Positions 1-8,713 of a stretch of DNA of 64,000 nucleotides are shown one piece after another; positions within the stretch are counted from its first letter, which is position 1; each line of letters opens with the position of its first letter. The notes beneath the pieces were generated by a model that saw nothing but the letters and a program-made list of their open reading frames with translations, made no database searches and was not told where the DNA came from. Position numbers and translations under genes: made by a program. The stretch lies in NCBI RefSeq assembly GCF_029892485.1, contig NZ_JARXVG010000006.1, positions 248,001 to 312,000 of the forward strand. The letters run 5' to 3'. This DNA is from Variovorax boronicumulans. Its GTDB lineage: Bacteria; Pseudomonadota; Gammaproteobacteria; Burkholderiales; Burkholderiaceae_C.

Positions 1-336
1 CAGCGCGCGCGTGATCCAGTCGCTCACGTCGAGCGCGTCGTGCAGGTGGGCCTTGGTGTTGCGGTGGTGTGCTGCCGCTTCACGGCCTTCGAGTGCCAAT
101 GCGCGGAACGGGTTGCTGTCGTCCTTGCCGAGCTTGTTCAGCGCGGTGGCGAAGTCTTCGCTGTGCCAGAAGTCCTGCGAGTGCTTGGCAAGGCGCTTGT
201 ACTTGATGACGTCGAGCGCCTTGACGATGATCACGATCCACGACGCGAGCGACATGCCGATCAACAGCACCGCGACAGCCTTGGTGACGAAATCGCCCTG
301 ATTCCAGACGTTCATCAAGCCAAATTGGGAATCCAT
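1..336 (-). CDS. exbB: ExbB/TolQ-family proton channel subunit, 3' part cut by window edge
   Basis: Inner-membrane proton channel subunit that, with ExbD, energises TonB for outer-membrane iron uptake. About 112 N-terminal residues are visible, reading MDSQFGLMNVWNQGDFVTKA and then a hydrophobic helix at roughly residues 17-40 (VAVLLIGMSLASWIVIIVKA). This is the usual N-terminal layout of MotA/TolQ/ExbB proteins. The start ATG is at 336, 22 bases after the stop of tonB, so the two are almost certainly one operon in the order tonB-exbB, with exbD expected outside the window. The family call is secure. ExbB rather than TolQ rests on the tonB neighbour. Confidence 0.88.
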   Translation of the reverse strand, partial: MDSQFGLMNVWNQGDFVTKAVAVLLIGMSLASWIVIIVKALDVIKYKRLAKHSQDFWHSEDFATALNKLGKDDSNPFRALALEGREAAAHHRNTKAHLHDALDVSDWITRAL

Positions 337-358
337 ACGAAGTTGCTCCAGAGAAAAA

Positions 359-1039
359 TTAGTTCAGAACGTAGTTGACGGGGGCGTCATAGGACATGGC
401 CTGCACCACGCCGTTGACCTTGCCGGGCACGAACCGGCATTTCATGATGTATTCGACGGCGGCCTCGTCGAGGCGGTCGAAACCGCTGGATTTCTTGACT
501 TCGGCGCTCTTGGGCAGGCCATCTACGCCGACGAGCACCTTGACGATCACCTTGCCCTGTTCGCCGAGGCGCTTGCTCATGGCGGGGTAGACCGCCTTGG
601 GGTTCTGAAGGTAGTCGGCGTTGCTCGACGGCAATTGCACGGCAGGTGGGGCCGGTGGAGCGGGAGGCAGTGCGGGCGGAGCCGGTGGCGTGGGCGCAGC
701 CGGCGGCGCTGGAGGAGGAGGCGGTTCCGTGGTGCCCACAGGCGCCTGCGGAGCGGGCGTGGGCCTTGGTTCGCGAATGGCTTGCGGCCGCGGCGGAGGC
801 GGCGCTTTGGCCACTTTCGGTGGTGGCGGTGGCGGGGGAGGGGGATCCACCTTGGGCTTTGGCGGCTCGACGAACTGGCTCAGTATTTCGACCGGGATCA
901 CCACTTCGGCGGCCCGCCGCAGCAGTCCGCTTTGCAGTGCCCAGAGCGCAGCCGCATGAAAAAGGATGACGCCTCCCGCAATGACGACATTGCGCGAGAG
1001 GCCTAAAACCGAGGGAGGGGGGGCAAAGCGGTCAGACAC
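359..1039 (-). CDS. tonB: Energy transducer TonB
   Basis: Periplasm-spanning protein that passes proton-motive energy from ExbBD to TonB-dependent receptors, probably including the siderophore receptor nearby. It has one N-terminal membrane helix (about residues 16-36), then a long Pro-rich linker with a run of nine prolines and PPPPRP blocks, then the C-terminal TonB fold (AVYPAMSKRLGEQGKVIVKVLV, FDRLDEAAVEYIMKCRF). The length of about 226 residues is normal. No ATG start exists. I chose GTG at 1039 (MSDRFAPPP), which puts the membrane helix near the N terminus, but a GTG at 1063 adds eight residues. It lies downstream of bfd and just before exbB. Confidence 0.9.
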   Translation of the reverse strand: MSDRFAPPPSVLGLSRNVVIAGGVILFHAAALWALQSGLLRRAAEVVIPVEILSQFVEPPKPKVDPPPPPPPPPKVAKAPPPPRPQAIREPRPTPAPQAPVGTTEPPPPPAPPAAPTPPAPPALPPAPPAPPAVQLPSSNADYLQNPKAVYPAMSKRLGEQGKVIVKVLVGVDGLPKSAEVKKSSGFDRLDEAAVEYIMKCRFVPGKVNGVVQAMSYDAPVNYVLN

Positions 1040-1102
1040 GATCAACCATTCGAGTGCGGGCACGCCGGAACGTGCCCCGATTGCAGCAAAACCGCTACGA
1101 CG

Positions 1103-1177
1103 TTACTTGCGAAAAATCCACCAGACCGAGCCTGCAACCAGGATCAGGCTGCCGCCGAGTGCCGAGACGAGTTCCAT
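1103..1177 (-). CDS. Possible 24-residue single-helix membrane peptide
   Basis: A short reading frame, MELVSALGGSLILVAGSVWW followed by IFRK, begins with ATG at 1177 behind an AAGG-type ribosome site. It overlaps the last 34 bases of bfd in another frame and ends about 60 bases before tonB. The product would be one hydrophobic helix with a basic C-terminal tail. I do not recognise it, and it may be chance. Its ribosome site, charge pattern and place between two co-directional iron genes are the only support. Confidence 0.25.
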   Translation of the reverse strand: MELVSALGGSLILVAGSVWWIFRK

Positions 1178-1416
1178 GCCTTGCTTTCCGTGATGGAGCT
1201 GGCAAGCTGGATCGCCCTCGGACCCGATTCGCGATTCAGCGCGGCGACCGGATGCGAGGCACTGCACTGTGCGACGATATCGCGCGCACAACCTTCACAT
1301 TGACCACACTGGGTGGCCACACCGAGTTCGAATTGGACTTCGTCGAACGTCATGCCGGCTCGCACATGACGTGCGATTTCACGGTCGGAGACTCGGCGGC
1401 AGACGCAAACGATCAT
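1144..1416 (-). CDS. bfd: Bacterioferritin-associated ferredoxin Bfd
   Basis: Small [2Fe-2S] protein that reduces the ferric core of bacterioferritin so that stored iron can be released. The start MIVCVCRRVSDREIARHV and the later CGQCEGC supply the family cysteine pattern C4-x-C6 and C37-x2-C40. The ATG at 1416 gives about 90 residues; upstream in-frame sequence is not Bfd-like and was excluded. The C-terminal 40 residues, rich in Ser and Ala, extend beyond the typical 64-residue E. coli protein. It is separated from its partner bfr by the whole receptor and redox cluster but lies on the same strand. The upstream gap is AT-rich and may hold a weak Fur site. Confidence 0.88.
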   Translation of the reverse strand: MIVCVCRRVSDREIARHVRAGMTFDEVQFELGVATQCGQCEGCARDIVAQCSASHPVAALNRESGPRAIQLASSITESKAWNSSRHSAAA

Positions 1417-1531
1417 GGCTGTGAAAGCGGCAGTGGGCTGGCTGTTGGTTGCCTGATTATAAATAAGAATCCATCGCATTTGCAATAACTATGGTGTTAC
1501 CGGGCTTTGCGAAGCCTCCGCAGGCACCCGG

Positions 1532-2212
1532 CTACACCTCGGACCAAAGCCGCAAGAGGTTGTGATAGTGGCCCGTCAGCGCCACCGTCTCTTCGCATTC
1601 GCCCAGCCGCGCCCGCAATTTCTGGATGTTCTGGTCGAGTTCGAACAGCATGCTGCGTTTCTGGTCGCCGCGCACCATGCTCTGAAGCCAGAAGAACGAG
1701 CAAACCCGCGCCCCGCGCGTCACAGGGTGAACGCGGTGCAGGCTGCTCGCCGGATACAGAATGAGGTCGCCTGCCGGCAGCTTGACCTCGTGCGACCCGT
1801 AGGTGTCGATCACCTCGAGCTCTCCGCCGTCGTAGTCGTCCGGATCGCACAGGAACAGCGTGCAGGACAGGTCCGTGCGCAGTTGCTGGCCGCTGCCCGG
1901 CAGCGCGCGCACCGCACCGTCGACGTGAACGCCATAGTGCTCGCCCCCCTCGTAGCGGTTGAACAAGGGTGGAACGAAGCGCAGGGGCAGCGCTGCCGAA
2001 AAGAAGAGCGAATGACGCGCCAGCGCGGCAAGCACCGTGCTGGCGAGTTCTCGGCCGACGGCCGACGACTCCGGCAGTTGCCGGTTGCGCTTGACCTGCG
2101 CGCCCTGTTCGCCAACGGTTTCGCGGCCATCGATCCAGTTCGTGGCCTCCAGCGCCGTGCGCATTTCGTGCACCTGGGCGGGGCTCAGAACGTCGGGCAC
2201 ATGCAGCATCAT
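1532..2212 (-). CDS. piuC: PiuC/YbiX-type Fe(II)- and 2-oxoglutarate-dependent hydroxylase
   Basis: Cytoplasmic dioxygenase of the PKHD hydroxylase family, commonly encoded next to catecholate-siderophore receptors; its substrate is not established. The facial triad is visible as HVDGAVR (His-x-Asp) and a later His in [12 protein letters not shown], and the 2-oxoglutarate-binding Arg is likely the one in VTRGAR. The length of 226 residues matches YbiX. The start ATG at 2212 is preceded by GGAG. It lies 85 bases downstream of the receptor gene, with a terminator hairpin between, so it may be expressed by read-through or separately. Gene order matches fiu-ybiX of enterobacteria. Confidence 0.87.
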   Translation of the reverse strand: MMLHVPDVLSPAQVHEMRTALEATNWIDGRETVGEQGAQVKRNRQLPESSAVGRELASTVLAALARHSLFFSAALPLRFVPPLFNRYEGGEHYGVHVDGAVRALPGSGQQLRTDLSCTLFLCDPDDYDGGELEVIDTYGSHEVKLPAGDLILYPASSLHRVHPVTRGARVCSFFWLQSMVRGDQKRSMLFELDQNIQKLRARLGECEETVALTGHYHNLLRLWSEV

Positions 2213-2231
2213 TTCGGGAACTCCGCAAAGA

Positions 2232-2257
2232 GAAAAGCCCCGGCGCAGGCCGGGGCT
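2232..2257 (-). terminator. Rho-independent terminator after the siderophore receptor gene
   Basis: On the minus strand a stem GCCCCGGC / GCCGGGGC with a four-base loop is followed by TTTTCTCTTT. It sits between the receptor stop and the piuC start. Confidence 0.75.
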
Positions 2258-2297
2258 CGAGTTTCGCACCGTGCCGGGCGAACCCGGCAGGCAAGGA

Positions 2298-4676
2298 TCA
2301 GAACGCGAAGTTCGCGGTGATCTTCGCCGAACGGGGCGTACCCGGCGTGTAGCGGTAGCCGCTCTTGTTGATGGCCGCTGCGTACTGCTTGTCGAACAGG
2401 TTGGAGACGTTCAACTGGAGGTCGACGTTCTTGTTGATGCGATAGGACGCCATGGCGTCGAACACCCAGTAGGCGTCGATGTAAGCCGGCGTTCCCACCG
2501 CGCCGTCGGTGCCGCGATGCAGCTTGCCGTTGTAGCGCGCGCCGCCGCCGATGGTCAGGCCGAACGGGAACTGGTAGGTGGTCCAGGCCGTGAAGGCGTT
2601 CTTCGGGGTGTAGACCAGCACATTGGTGCCGTCGGCGGTGACGTTGGGGCCGCTCTGGACCTTGGTGTCCATCGTCGTGAACCCGGCCGTCACGCCCCAG
2701 CGTTCGGTGATGCTGCCTGCCAGGCCCAACTCGATGCCCTGGACGCGCTTCTTGCCGCTCTGGTAGTAGAGCGAGGTATTGGTCGGATCCTGCACCACTT
2801 CATTGGTGACGTCCGTGCGGTAGATCGCGCCGGTCAGCGACAGCTTGTCGTTCATCACATCCCACTTCGTTCCGATCTCGAAGGTCTTGGCCTTCTGCGG
2901 CAGGAAGTCGGTGCGCGCAGCGCTGTTGCCCGAGCCGGCGGCCGACAGCGAGAAGTTCGCGCCGCCCGGGGGCTGGGCCGAGGTGCCGTAGGCCGCGTAG
3001 ATGCTGCCGTTCTTCACAGGCTTGTAGACCACGCCGATCTTGCCGGTGAACAGGTTGTCGGAGAGCTTCAGCGACGAAGGCACCAGCGTGCCGAGCGTCA
3101 GGCCCGGGTTGGTCGTCGCGGTCGACAGCGTCGCGCCCTGGAACGACGTGTTGTAGTGGTCGAAGCGCAGGCCGCCCGTGATCTGCCACTGCTCGTTGAG
3201 CTTGACGGTGTCGAAGGCATAGAGGCCGACCGTATTGGTCACGCCCTTGCTGTCGGCGCCGCTCTGAATGCGGCTGTAGCCGTTGACGTAGGGGTTCGGT
3301 GCGTAGAGGTTCGCGGCCGGCCAGGCGCCGTTCTGCACAGCCTGGCCGTTGAACAACGCGCCGGGAGCGAAGTAGCCCAGGTTCGACTGTTCTTCGCGGA
3401 TCAGCTCGACGCCTGCGCTGAGCGAGTGGCTCACGCTGCCGGTGTCGAACTTGGCGGTCACGTTCGTCTGGTTGACGAAGATCGTGTTTTCCTGGTTCTT
3501 GTTGGTCGGCGAATTGCGCGTGACCGACCAGGTGGAGGGCAGGCCCGGGACCAGCGTGTCGAGGAATGCCGTGCCGGCCGCGGGCCGCGCACCGGTGGCC
3601 GTGAGGCCGCCGAGCATGAACGACGTCAGCATGTAGTCCTGCTTCGTCTTGCCGTAGCGCGTGGTGTTGCGCAGCGTGACATCGGGCGTGATGTCGTGCT
3701 CGACGCGCGCGGTGAACATGTCCGCCGTCACCTTGTTGAAGTCATAGGCCGTGCCGTAGAAATTCTTCGGATCGACCGGCGAGGCAAAGTTCAGGAAGCT
3801 GCGCCGACGTGCGCCGAGTGCCGTCGGATCGGGGTTCGAATAGCTGGGCAGGCCGATGGTGGGCACGCCGCCGTCGGGGACGTTGTCCTGGTCGACGTGC
3901 AGGTAGTCGAAGTAGAAGCGCGTGGGTGAATTCAGGCCGAGCGCGATCGACGGCGCAATGGCCGTGTGCTTGTTCTTGACGAAGTCGCGGCCGGCAACGC
4001 CCGAGTCTTCCACCACGGCGTTCAGGCGGAATGCCGCGCCGATGCCGTTGGCGCTGCTGAGCGACTTGTTCCAGTCGATGCTGCCGCGCTTGTAGTCGGC
4101 GCTGCCGAAGCCGATCGAGCCCACGAAGCTGTCTTCGAGCTTCGGCTTCTTGGTGACGAGGTTGATGTAGCCGGTGGGCGAGGTGCGGCCGACGTCGGTG
4201 CCCGACGGGCCCTTCACCACTTCGACCTGCTCGATGTTGAACACGTCGCGCGAGATCGAGCCGAGGTCGCGAATGCCGTCGACGAAGATGCTGCTCGAGC
4301 TGTCGAAGCCGCGCATGAAGACGGCGTCGCCGGTGTTCGTGTTGCCGTTCTCCCCGAGGAAGAAGGTGCCCACGCCGGGTGTGTTGCGCAGCGCTTCGGT
4401 CAGCGTCGTCGCGCCCTGTTCGCGGATGACCTGTTCCTTGATCACCTGGACGGTTTGCGGCGTGTTCAGCAGCGGTGCGGTGAATTTGGGATTGGCGGAG
4501 GTGTCAGTCTTGTAGTCGACGCCGGCGGAGTCCTGCACGCGGACTTCGGGCAGTGCGCCGCCTGCCTGTGCAAAGGCGGCGGGGGCCACAATGGCCATCA
4601 GCGTTGCAGCGGCAGCGCCAGAGAGGTGGGGAACGGCGCGCGCGACGGCGTGTTTGCGGCTCTTGATGTAGGCCAT
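2298..4676 (-). CDS. fiu: TonB-dependent catecholate siderophore receptor, Fiu/PiuA type
   Basis: Outer-membrane gated channel for ferric siderophores. It has a signal peptide of about 36 residues ending in PAAFA, then a plug domain with [18 protein letters not shown] and [11 protein letters not shown], and a 22-strand barrel closing with the family C-terminal pattern ending in ITANFAF. At 792 residues it is a usual size. ATG at 4676 was chosen for the GGAGATAA ribosome site and the signal peptide. The neighbour piuC and the Fur-like box upstream support iron-regulated catecholate uptake. The substrate is inferred from family resemblance to Fiu; other hydroxamate or catecholate receptors cannot be excluded. 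Confidence 0.92.
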   Translation of the reverse strand: MAYIKSRKHAVARAVPHLSGAAAATLMAIVAPAAFAQAGGALPEVRVQDSAGVDYKTDTSANPKFTAPLLNTPQTVQVIKEQVIREQGATTLTEALRNTPGVGTFFLGENGNTNTGDAVFMRGFDSSSSIFVDGIRDLGSISRDVFNIEQVEVVKGPSGTDVGRTSPTGYINLVTKKPKLEDSFVGSIGFGSADYKRGSIDWNKSLSSANGIGAAFRLNAVVEDSGVAGRDFVKNKHTAIAPSIALGLNSPTRFYFDYLHVDQDNVPDGGVPTIGLPSYSNPDPTALGARRRSFLNFASPVDPKNFYGTAYDFNKVTADMFTARVEHDITPDVTLRNTTRYGKTKQDYMLTSFMLGGLTATGARPAAGTAFLDTLVPGLPSTWSVTRNSPTNKNQENTIFVNQTNVTAKFDTGSVSHSLSAGVELIREEQSNLGYFAPGALFNGQAVQNGAWPAANLYAPNPYVNGYSRIQSGADSKGVTNTVGLYAFDTVKLNEQWQITGGLRFDHYNTSFQGATLSTATTNPGLTLGTLVPSSLKLSDNLFTGKIGVVYKPVKNGSIYAAYGTSAQPPGGANFSLSAAGSGNSAARTDFLPQKAKTFEIGTKWDVMNDKLSLTGAIYRTDVTNEVVQDPTNTSLYYQSGKKRVQGIELGLAGSITERWGVTAGFTTMDTKVQSGPNVTADGTNVLVYTPKNAFTAWTTYQFPFGLTIGGGARYNGKLHRGTDGAVGTPAYIDAYWVFDAMASYRINKNVDLQLNVSNLFDKQYAAAINKSGYRYTPGTPRSAKITANFAF

Positions 4677-4806
4677 GAAGTTATCTCCGGAAAGGGCGGC
4701 GAACTGAAAGACTCGACTGGCGAGGTCCGCAGGCATGCTTTCTGGGAAGAGAAAACCGGGGACTGGCTGAGTGAGTCAATTTGCGGCGAATGCAAATTGA
4801 TGCGAA

Positions 4807-4821
4807 TAATAGTGTTTCTCA
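4807..4821 (-). promoter_or_regulatory. Fur-box-like site upstream of the siderophore receptor
   Basis: On the minus strand TGAGAAA-C-ACTATTA matches the 7-1-7 Fur consensus TGATAAT-N-ATTATCA at about 10 of 14 positions and overlaps a -10-like TATTAT. It is about 130 bases before the receptor start, in an AT-rich 239-base gap with no gene. Prediction by eye only. Confidence 0.5.
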
Positions 4822-4915
4822 TTAACTTTTGAGAAACAAAGGCAAACTTAGGTCATAAGTTTTGCTGTGTTGTTGCTAGTTCGCAACTGATCCAGATCTG
4901 CGGAGTGAAGGAAGA

Positions 4916-6277
4916 TCAGTAGACATCGCGGCAATAGCGACCAGTTGCCACCAGATCCTGCCAAAGCGTACTGCCGGCCACCTGCTTCAAGGCGGCATCC
5001 ACACCCGACGCCATGCCTTGCCGGCTTCCGCATACGTAGATTGCCGCGCCCTTGTCCAGCCACGCGCGCAGCGTATCGGCCGATTGCAGCAACCGGTGTT
5101 GCACGTAAAGCCGCTCGGGTTGGTCGCGCGAAAAAACCATGTCGAGCCGCTGCAGCACGCCGCTGGCCTGCCAAGCCTCGATCTCCCCGCGGCAGAGGAA
5201 GTCGTAGGCCGCTTGCCGCTCGCCGAACACCAGCCAGTTGTCGTGGCAACCTGCCGCCGCGCGAGCACGCAGATGGGCGCGCAGGCCGGCCAGCCCAGTG
5301 CCGTTGCCAATGAGGATCAGGGGCCGGGTTTCGTTGCCCTCGAGACGGAAGGCGCGGTGCGGCCGCAGGCGCAGTGCAACGGTGTCGCCGATCGTGAGCG
5401 TCGATGTGAGCAGGCCCGATGCAGTGCCCAGGGTGCCGTCGGGGTGCTGCTCCTGGCGCACCAGCAATTGCAGTTCGCCGTCGGTAGGCAGCGAAGCGAT
5501 CGAATAGTCGCGCGGCCGCGCCGGATCGCTGGCCACCGCGATCTGCACCAGATCGCCGGAGGCCCAGCGCGGCATCGCGCCCGCGTGCGGCACCAGGCTG
5601 AGCAGGAAGACCGGTGCACCCGCGCTGCCGGCGTTGAGCAGCTCACGCCTCGCAAGCCGCCACGGCGCGAATGCACCGTCCGGATCTTCATGCCCGATCG
5701 CAGCGGTGTCGCCCCATCGGGCCTGCCAGGCGGCCAGCGCGGCGGGGTCGCTGTTGTCGACCTCAAGGCATTCGAAATTGGGGCTGGCGCCTGACGCCTG
5801 CAGCCAGGCATCGAGCGCGCGCCCGAAGCCGCAGAAATTCTTGTACTGGCGATCGCCCAGCGCCAGCACGGCATAGCGAAGCGAGGACAGGGCGAGAGGC
5901 GAGCCCATCACGCGTTCGGCGAACACGCTGGCGCCGTCGGGGGCATCGCCCTCTCCGTAGGTGCTTGCCACGAAGAGCGCGCGGCTTGCGGAGCCCAGCG
6001 TGGCGGCGTCGAGGGCGTTGAGTTCCATCACGCGCACCGGAGTGCCTGCCGCGCGCAGTTGCCGCGCTGTCTGCCAGGCGATCGTCTCTGCCTGGCCGGT
6101 CTGGCTGGCGAACAGCACGAGGGTCGGGGCGGCATCGCTTTCGGCCGAGAGAGCCGCCGCCTCGCGGATCGCCGCGCTGCGCAGCCGCCGCTGGCGCGCA
6201 TAGACGGCGAGGCAAAGCGCCGCATAGGCTGTCGCCGTGGCGCCCGCGCCCAGCGTGCGCAACATCGCCTCGGTCAT
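4916..6277 (-). CDS. Membrane-anchored diflavin reductase (flavodoxin + FNR domains)
   Basis: Resembles sulfite reductase flavoprotein or cytochrome P450 reductase modules that take electrons from NADPH through FAD to FMN. A single membrane helix (about residues 4-24) is followed by a flavodoxin domain (LVLFASQTGQAETIA, FVASTYGEGDAPD). Then come an FAD domain with RDYSIASLP and an NADP domain with IGNGTGLAGLRAHL and YVCGSRQGMA, ending in the aromatic residue of RDVY. The 453 residues include no heme or siroheme part. The ATG overlaps the apbE stop as ATGA, which shows translational coupling. With ApbE, DUF2271 and PepSY neighbours it is probably the cytoplasmic electron entry of an envelope iron-reducing chain; this role is inferred. 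Confidence 0.85.
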   Translation of the reverse strand: MTEAMLRTLGAGATATAYAALCLAVYARQRRLRSAAIREAAALSAESDAAPTLVLFASQTGQAETIAWQTARQLRAAGTPVRVMELNALDAATLGSASRALFVASTYGEGDAPDGASVFAERVMGSPLALSSLRYAVLALGDRQYKNFCGFGRALDAWLQASGASPNFECLEVDNSDPAALAAWQARWGDTAAIGHEDPDGAFAPWRLARRELLNAGSAGAPVFLLSLVPHAGAMPRWASGDLVQIAVASDPARPRDYSIASLPTDGELQLLVRQEQHPDGTLGTASGLLTSTLTIGDTVALRLRPHRAFRLEGNETRPLILIGNGTGLAGLRAHLRARAAAGCHDNWLVFGERQAAYDFLCRGEIEAWQASGVLQRLDMVFSRDQPERLYVQHRLLQSADTLRAWLDKGAAIYVCGSRQGMASGVDAALKQVAGSTLWQDLVATGRYCRDVY

Positions 6278-7272
6278 GCGCCGGTCTGGGCTCGCCAGGC
6301 GCGCGAGGCTTGCGGAGCCGCATCGTCGTGGCCGATGAAAAGGGCCGCGATGTCGTGCCGCTCTGCGAAGGCCAGGCCATCGTCCGGGCCCAGCACGGTC
6401 AGAACGGTTGCGAGCGCATCGGCCTGCATGCACTGCGCATGCAGCATCGTGACGCTCGCCAGTGCGTGCGCGACCGGCTCGCCATTGCGCGGATCGATGG
6501 TGTGCGACCAGCGGCGGCCTTCGTGCTCGCGACGATGCCAGCGGTCGCCCGACGTGGCGATGGCCATGTCGGCCAAGGCGATGCGCTGAGGGTCGGCCGA
6601 ATCGCCATCGACCAGCACCTGCCACGGCCGGCCGTCCGGACGGCGACCGATGCCGCGCAGTTCCCCGCCGATTTCGAACAGCAGATTGGCGAGGCCGAGT
6701 TCGAGCAATGCCTCGATCCCGTGATCGACCGCGAAACCTTTGGCGATGCCCGAGAGGTCGAGCGTGATGCCTCCCGGTTGCAGCAGCGCGTTGCTCGCTG
6801 CATCGAATTCCAGCCGCTGCCAGCCGGCGCGTGCACGCACCGCGGCAAGCACTTCGGTGGCGGGCACGCCGTTCTCTTTTGCCTCGGGGCCGAATCCCCA
6901 GCAGGCCACCAACGGCCCGACGGTGGGATCGATCGCGCCTGCGCTGATGCGCGCCCAGTGAAAGGCGCAAGCCATCACCTCGGCAAACTCCCGGGGCAGT
7001 TCATGCCGCGAGCCCGCAGGTGCCCGGTTGAATCGGCTGATGTCCGACGTCGGCTCCCAGTGGCTCATCTGCGCGATCACCCGCGCAAGCGCTGCCTCCA
7101 CCGCTTCGCGCACCTGCTCCAGCGGAAGCATTCGCGGGTTGTCGAAGCGCAGCGACCAGGTCGTGCCCATGGTCTGCCCGCCCAACTGCTGCAGGGTGGC
7201 CGGGTCGGCGCGGCGCGGGACGGCCGCGTTGGCGTAGCCGCCTGCGTGCCAGGTGCTGAAGGAAAGTCCCAA
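6274..7272 (-). CDS. apbE: FAD:protein FMN transferase ApbE
   Basis: Enzyme that attaches FMN from FAD to a Thr or Ser of target proteins. Family motifs are clear: GGQTMGTTWSL near the N terminus, VDPTVGPLVACWGFG, LDLSGIAKGFAVD, ATSGDRWHRR, SHTIDPRNGEPV and QADALATVLTVLG. At about 332 residues it has normal length, but no signal peptide or lipobox is evident, unlike most periplasmic ApbE proteins. No ATG is available near the front: TTG at 7272 or CTG at 7284 must be used. The frame directly continues that of the preceding DUF4198 gene after its stop. The likely target is the DUF2271 protein two genes upstream. The start is uncertain. Confidence 0.9.
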   Translation of the reverse strand: MGLSFSTWHAGGYANAAVPRRADPATLQQLGGQTMGTTWSLRFDNPRMLPLEQVREAVEAALARVIAQMSHWEPTSDISRFNRAPAGSRHELPREFAEVMACAFHWARISAGAIDPTVGPLVACWGFGPEAKENGVPATEVLAAVRARAGWQRLEFDAASNALLQPGGITLDLSGIAKGFAVDHGIEALLELGLANLLFEIGGELRGIGRRPDGRPWQVLVDGDSADPQRIALADMAIATSGDRWHRREHEGRRWSHTIDPRNGEPVAHALASVTMLHAQCMQADALATVLTVLGPDDGLAFAERHDIAALFIGHDDAAPQASRAWRAQTGA

Positions 7273-7287
7273 GGGAGCGCGCAGGTG

Positions 7288-8097
7288 TCAGGGCATCACT
7301 TCAAGGGTGGCCGCATAGCTCAGGCGGCGTTCCTTGGCTTGCGGCACGGTGGTCTTGTTGTCCTTGGTGCTGGCGTCGAGCCAGTACATGCCGGCGGCCG
7401 GCCAGGTCACGCTGAACTGGCCCTTGTCGTCGGTCTTGAGCTTGATTTCCTCGAGCTTGTCGCGGTACTGCGTGTTGCCGGCGGTGACCGTCACTTCGAG
7501 GTTCTTCGCGGGCTGGCCGTCGAGGTTCAATGTGAAGCTGGCTTTCTCGCCCTTGACCAGGTCGGTCGGGCTGCCGGCCACGATCAGTTCCAGCCCCTGG
7601 CCGATGGCCTTGAGCGGCGAGGGCTTGCCGACCGTCACGAAGGTCTCGATGCGGCCGGACGACTGGGTGATGGTGACGTCCTGCGCATCGGCCGGGATTT
7701 CCATGCCGATGGTCTCGGCCGTCCCACGCGCACGCTTGTTCTGGCCGGTGGCCTTGTCCTTCCAGCTCGCGAAAGCGCCCGCATTGACCACGGCGATGCG
7801 GTACGTGCCCGGTTGCGCCACGCTCACGTCGAACACGTTGCGCAGCTTGAGCTTGGCTTCGCTCTCGGGTTTGACAGTGCTGCCATCGGGCGCGGTGATC
7901 TGCAGGCCCTCGAGCCGCAGCGGCGCGTGATTTGCGACGAACAGGTCGTTCGAGACGGCCGCATCGACGGACACGGTGTCCGCTTTCGAGAACACGGTGG
8001 ACGAAGGCAACAGCCAGGCGTTGTGTGCCATGGAAACGGAGGCGAGCGCCGAGAGGGCGATGGCGAGGCCGGTGGCGCGCAGCGTGGAACGGGTCAT
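7288..8097 (-). CDS. DUF4198 periplasmic protein of the iron/redox cluster
   Basis: Secreted beta-rich protein of the DUF4198 (NikM-like) family. A Sec signal peptide of about 24 residues ends in SVSMA, leaving His as the first mature residue (HNAWLLP), which is typical of the family and may bind metal. The body shows PGTYRIAVV and a final domain with KLKTDDKGQFSVTWPAAGMYWLDAST. The ATG at 8097 gives 269 residues. It lies between DUF2271 and apbE in the same operon. DUF4198 members occur with TonB receptors and metal uptake systems; the exact role here is unknown, perhaps handling iron or siderophore in the periplasm. Confidence 0.8.
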   Translation of the reverse strand: MTRSTLRATGLAIALSALASVSMAHNAWLLPSSTVFSKADTVSVDAAVSNDLFVANHAPLRLEGLQITAPDGSTVKPESEAKLKLRNVFDVSVAQPGTYRIAVVNAGAFASWKDKATGQNKRARGTAETIGMEIPADAQDVTITQSSGRIETFVTVGKPSPLKAIGQGLELIVAGSPTDLVKGEKASFTLNLDGQPAKNLEVTVTAGNTQYRDKLEEIKLKTDDKGQFSVTWPAAGMYWLDASTKDNKTTVPQAKERRLSYAATLEVMP

Positions 8098-8147
8098 GGG
8101 AGGTCCTTGATGGATGAAGCTAGAGGAGAAGGGCGGTCTGGCGTCGA

Positions 8148-8681
8148 TCAGGGCTTGAGTTCGAGCTTGATCTCGCCGAGCTCTTCCTTGCCGGCCGCGG
8201 TCGGCTGCGTTGCCGCGGTGGGTGGCCACTGGAAAGGAATGCTTACGACCTCGCGGCCGCCGACTTCGCGCGCCGCCTCGACCACCAGCTTGTAGGCGCC
8301 GGGCGCGAGCTTGGGCATCGGTGCCGTGCCTTCATTGAAGCTCAACTGGTGCTTGCCGGCGGGCTTGGTGGCACCGGTCACGCCATCGACAGGCACCGCG
8401 AGTTCGCGGCCGCCGCGGCGCCACCACTGGCGCATGTCCTTGAGCCACTTGGTGCCTTCGCCTTCGGGGTTGTTCGTCTTGGTGCGCACGTCGTACCAGA
8501 CGGCCAGCGTGCCGGCGACCGTGTTGTCGGCGCGCTCGATCCAGGTCGCCACATAGGGGCGGTGGTACTCGGAAACGTTCAGCCGGGGAATCTCGATATT
8601 GACAGCCAAGCTCGCCGCAAAAGCTGGGGCTGCGAACAGCGCCGACATGGCGATCGGTGCGAGTGAATAGCGAACGTGCAC
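8148..8681 (-). CDS. DUF2271 periplasmic protein, candidate flavinylated electron carrier
   Basis: A small secreted protein (about 177 residues, signal peptide about 23 residues ending in AFAA) of the DUF2271 family. Residues 99-105 read DGVTGAT, which fits the known ApbE acceptor pattern D-x-x-(S/T)-G-A-(S/T); Thr105 would carry FMN through a phosphodiester bond. The GTG at 8681 was chosen because an AGAGG site precedes it and it gives a basic N-region; ATG at 8648 would leave a much shorter signal. It is encoded just after the PepSY protein and before DUF4198 and apbE. Flavinylation is an inference from the motif and the neighbour apbE, not shown by sequence alone. Confidence 0.8.
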   Translation of the reverse strand: MHVRYSLAPIAMSALFAAPAFAASLAVNIEIPRLNVSEYHRPYVATWIERADNTVAGTLAVWYDVRTKTNNPEGEGTKWLKDMRQWWRRGGRELAVPVDGVTGATKPAGKHQLSFNEGTAPMPKLAPGAYKLVVEAAREVGGREVVSIPFQWPPTAATQPTAAGKEELGEIKLELKP

Positions 8682-8713
8682 GGGAAACCTCTTTTTCTGA
8701 ATCGATCGGTCGA

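Noticed and set aside
2037..3929. 630-codon plus-strand frame through the siderophore receptor
   Set aside because: Antisense shadow; the receptor on the minus strand has signal peptide, plug and barrel features.
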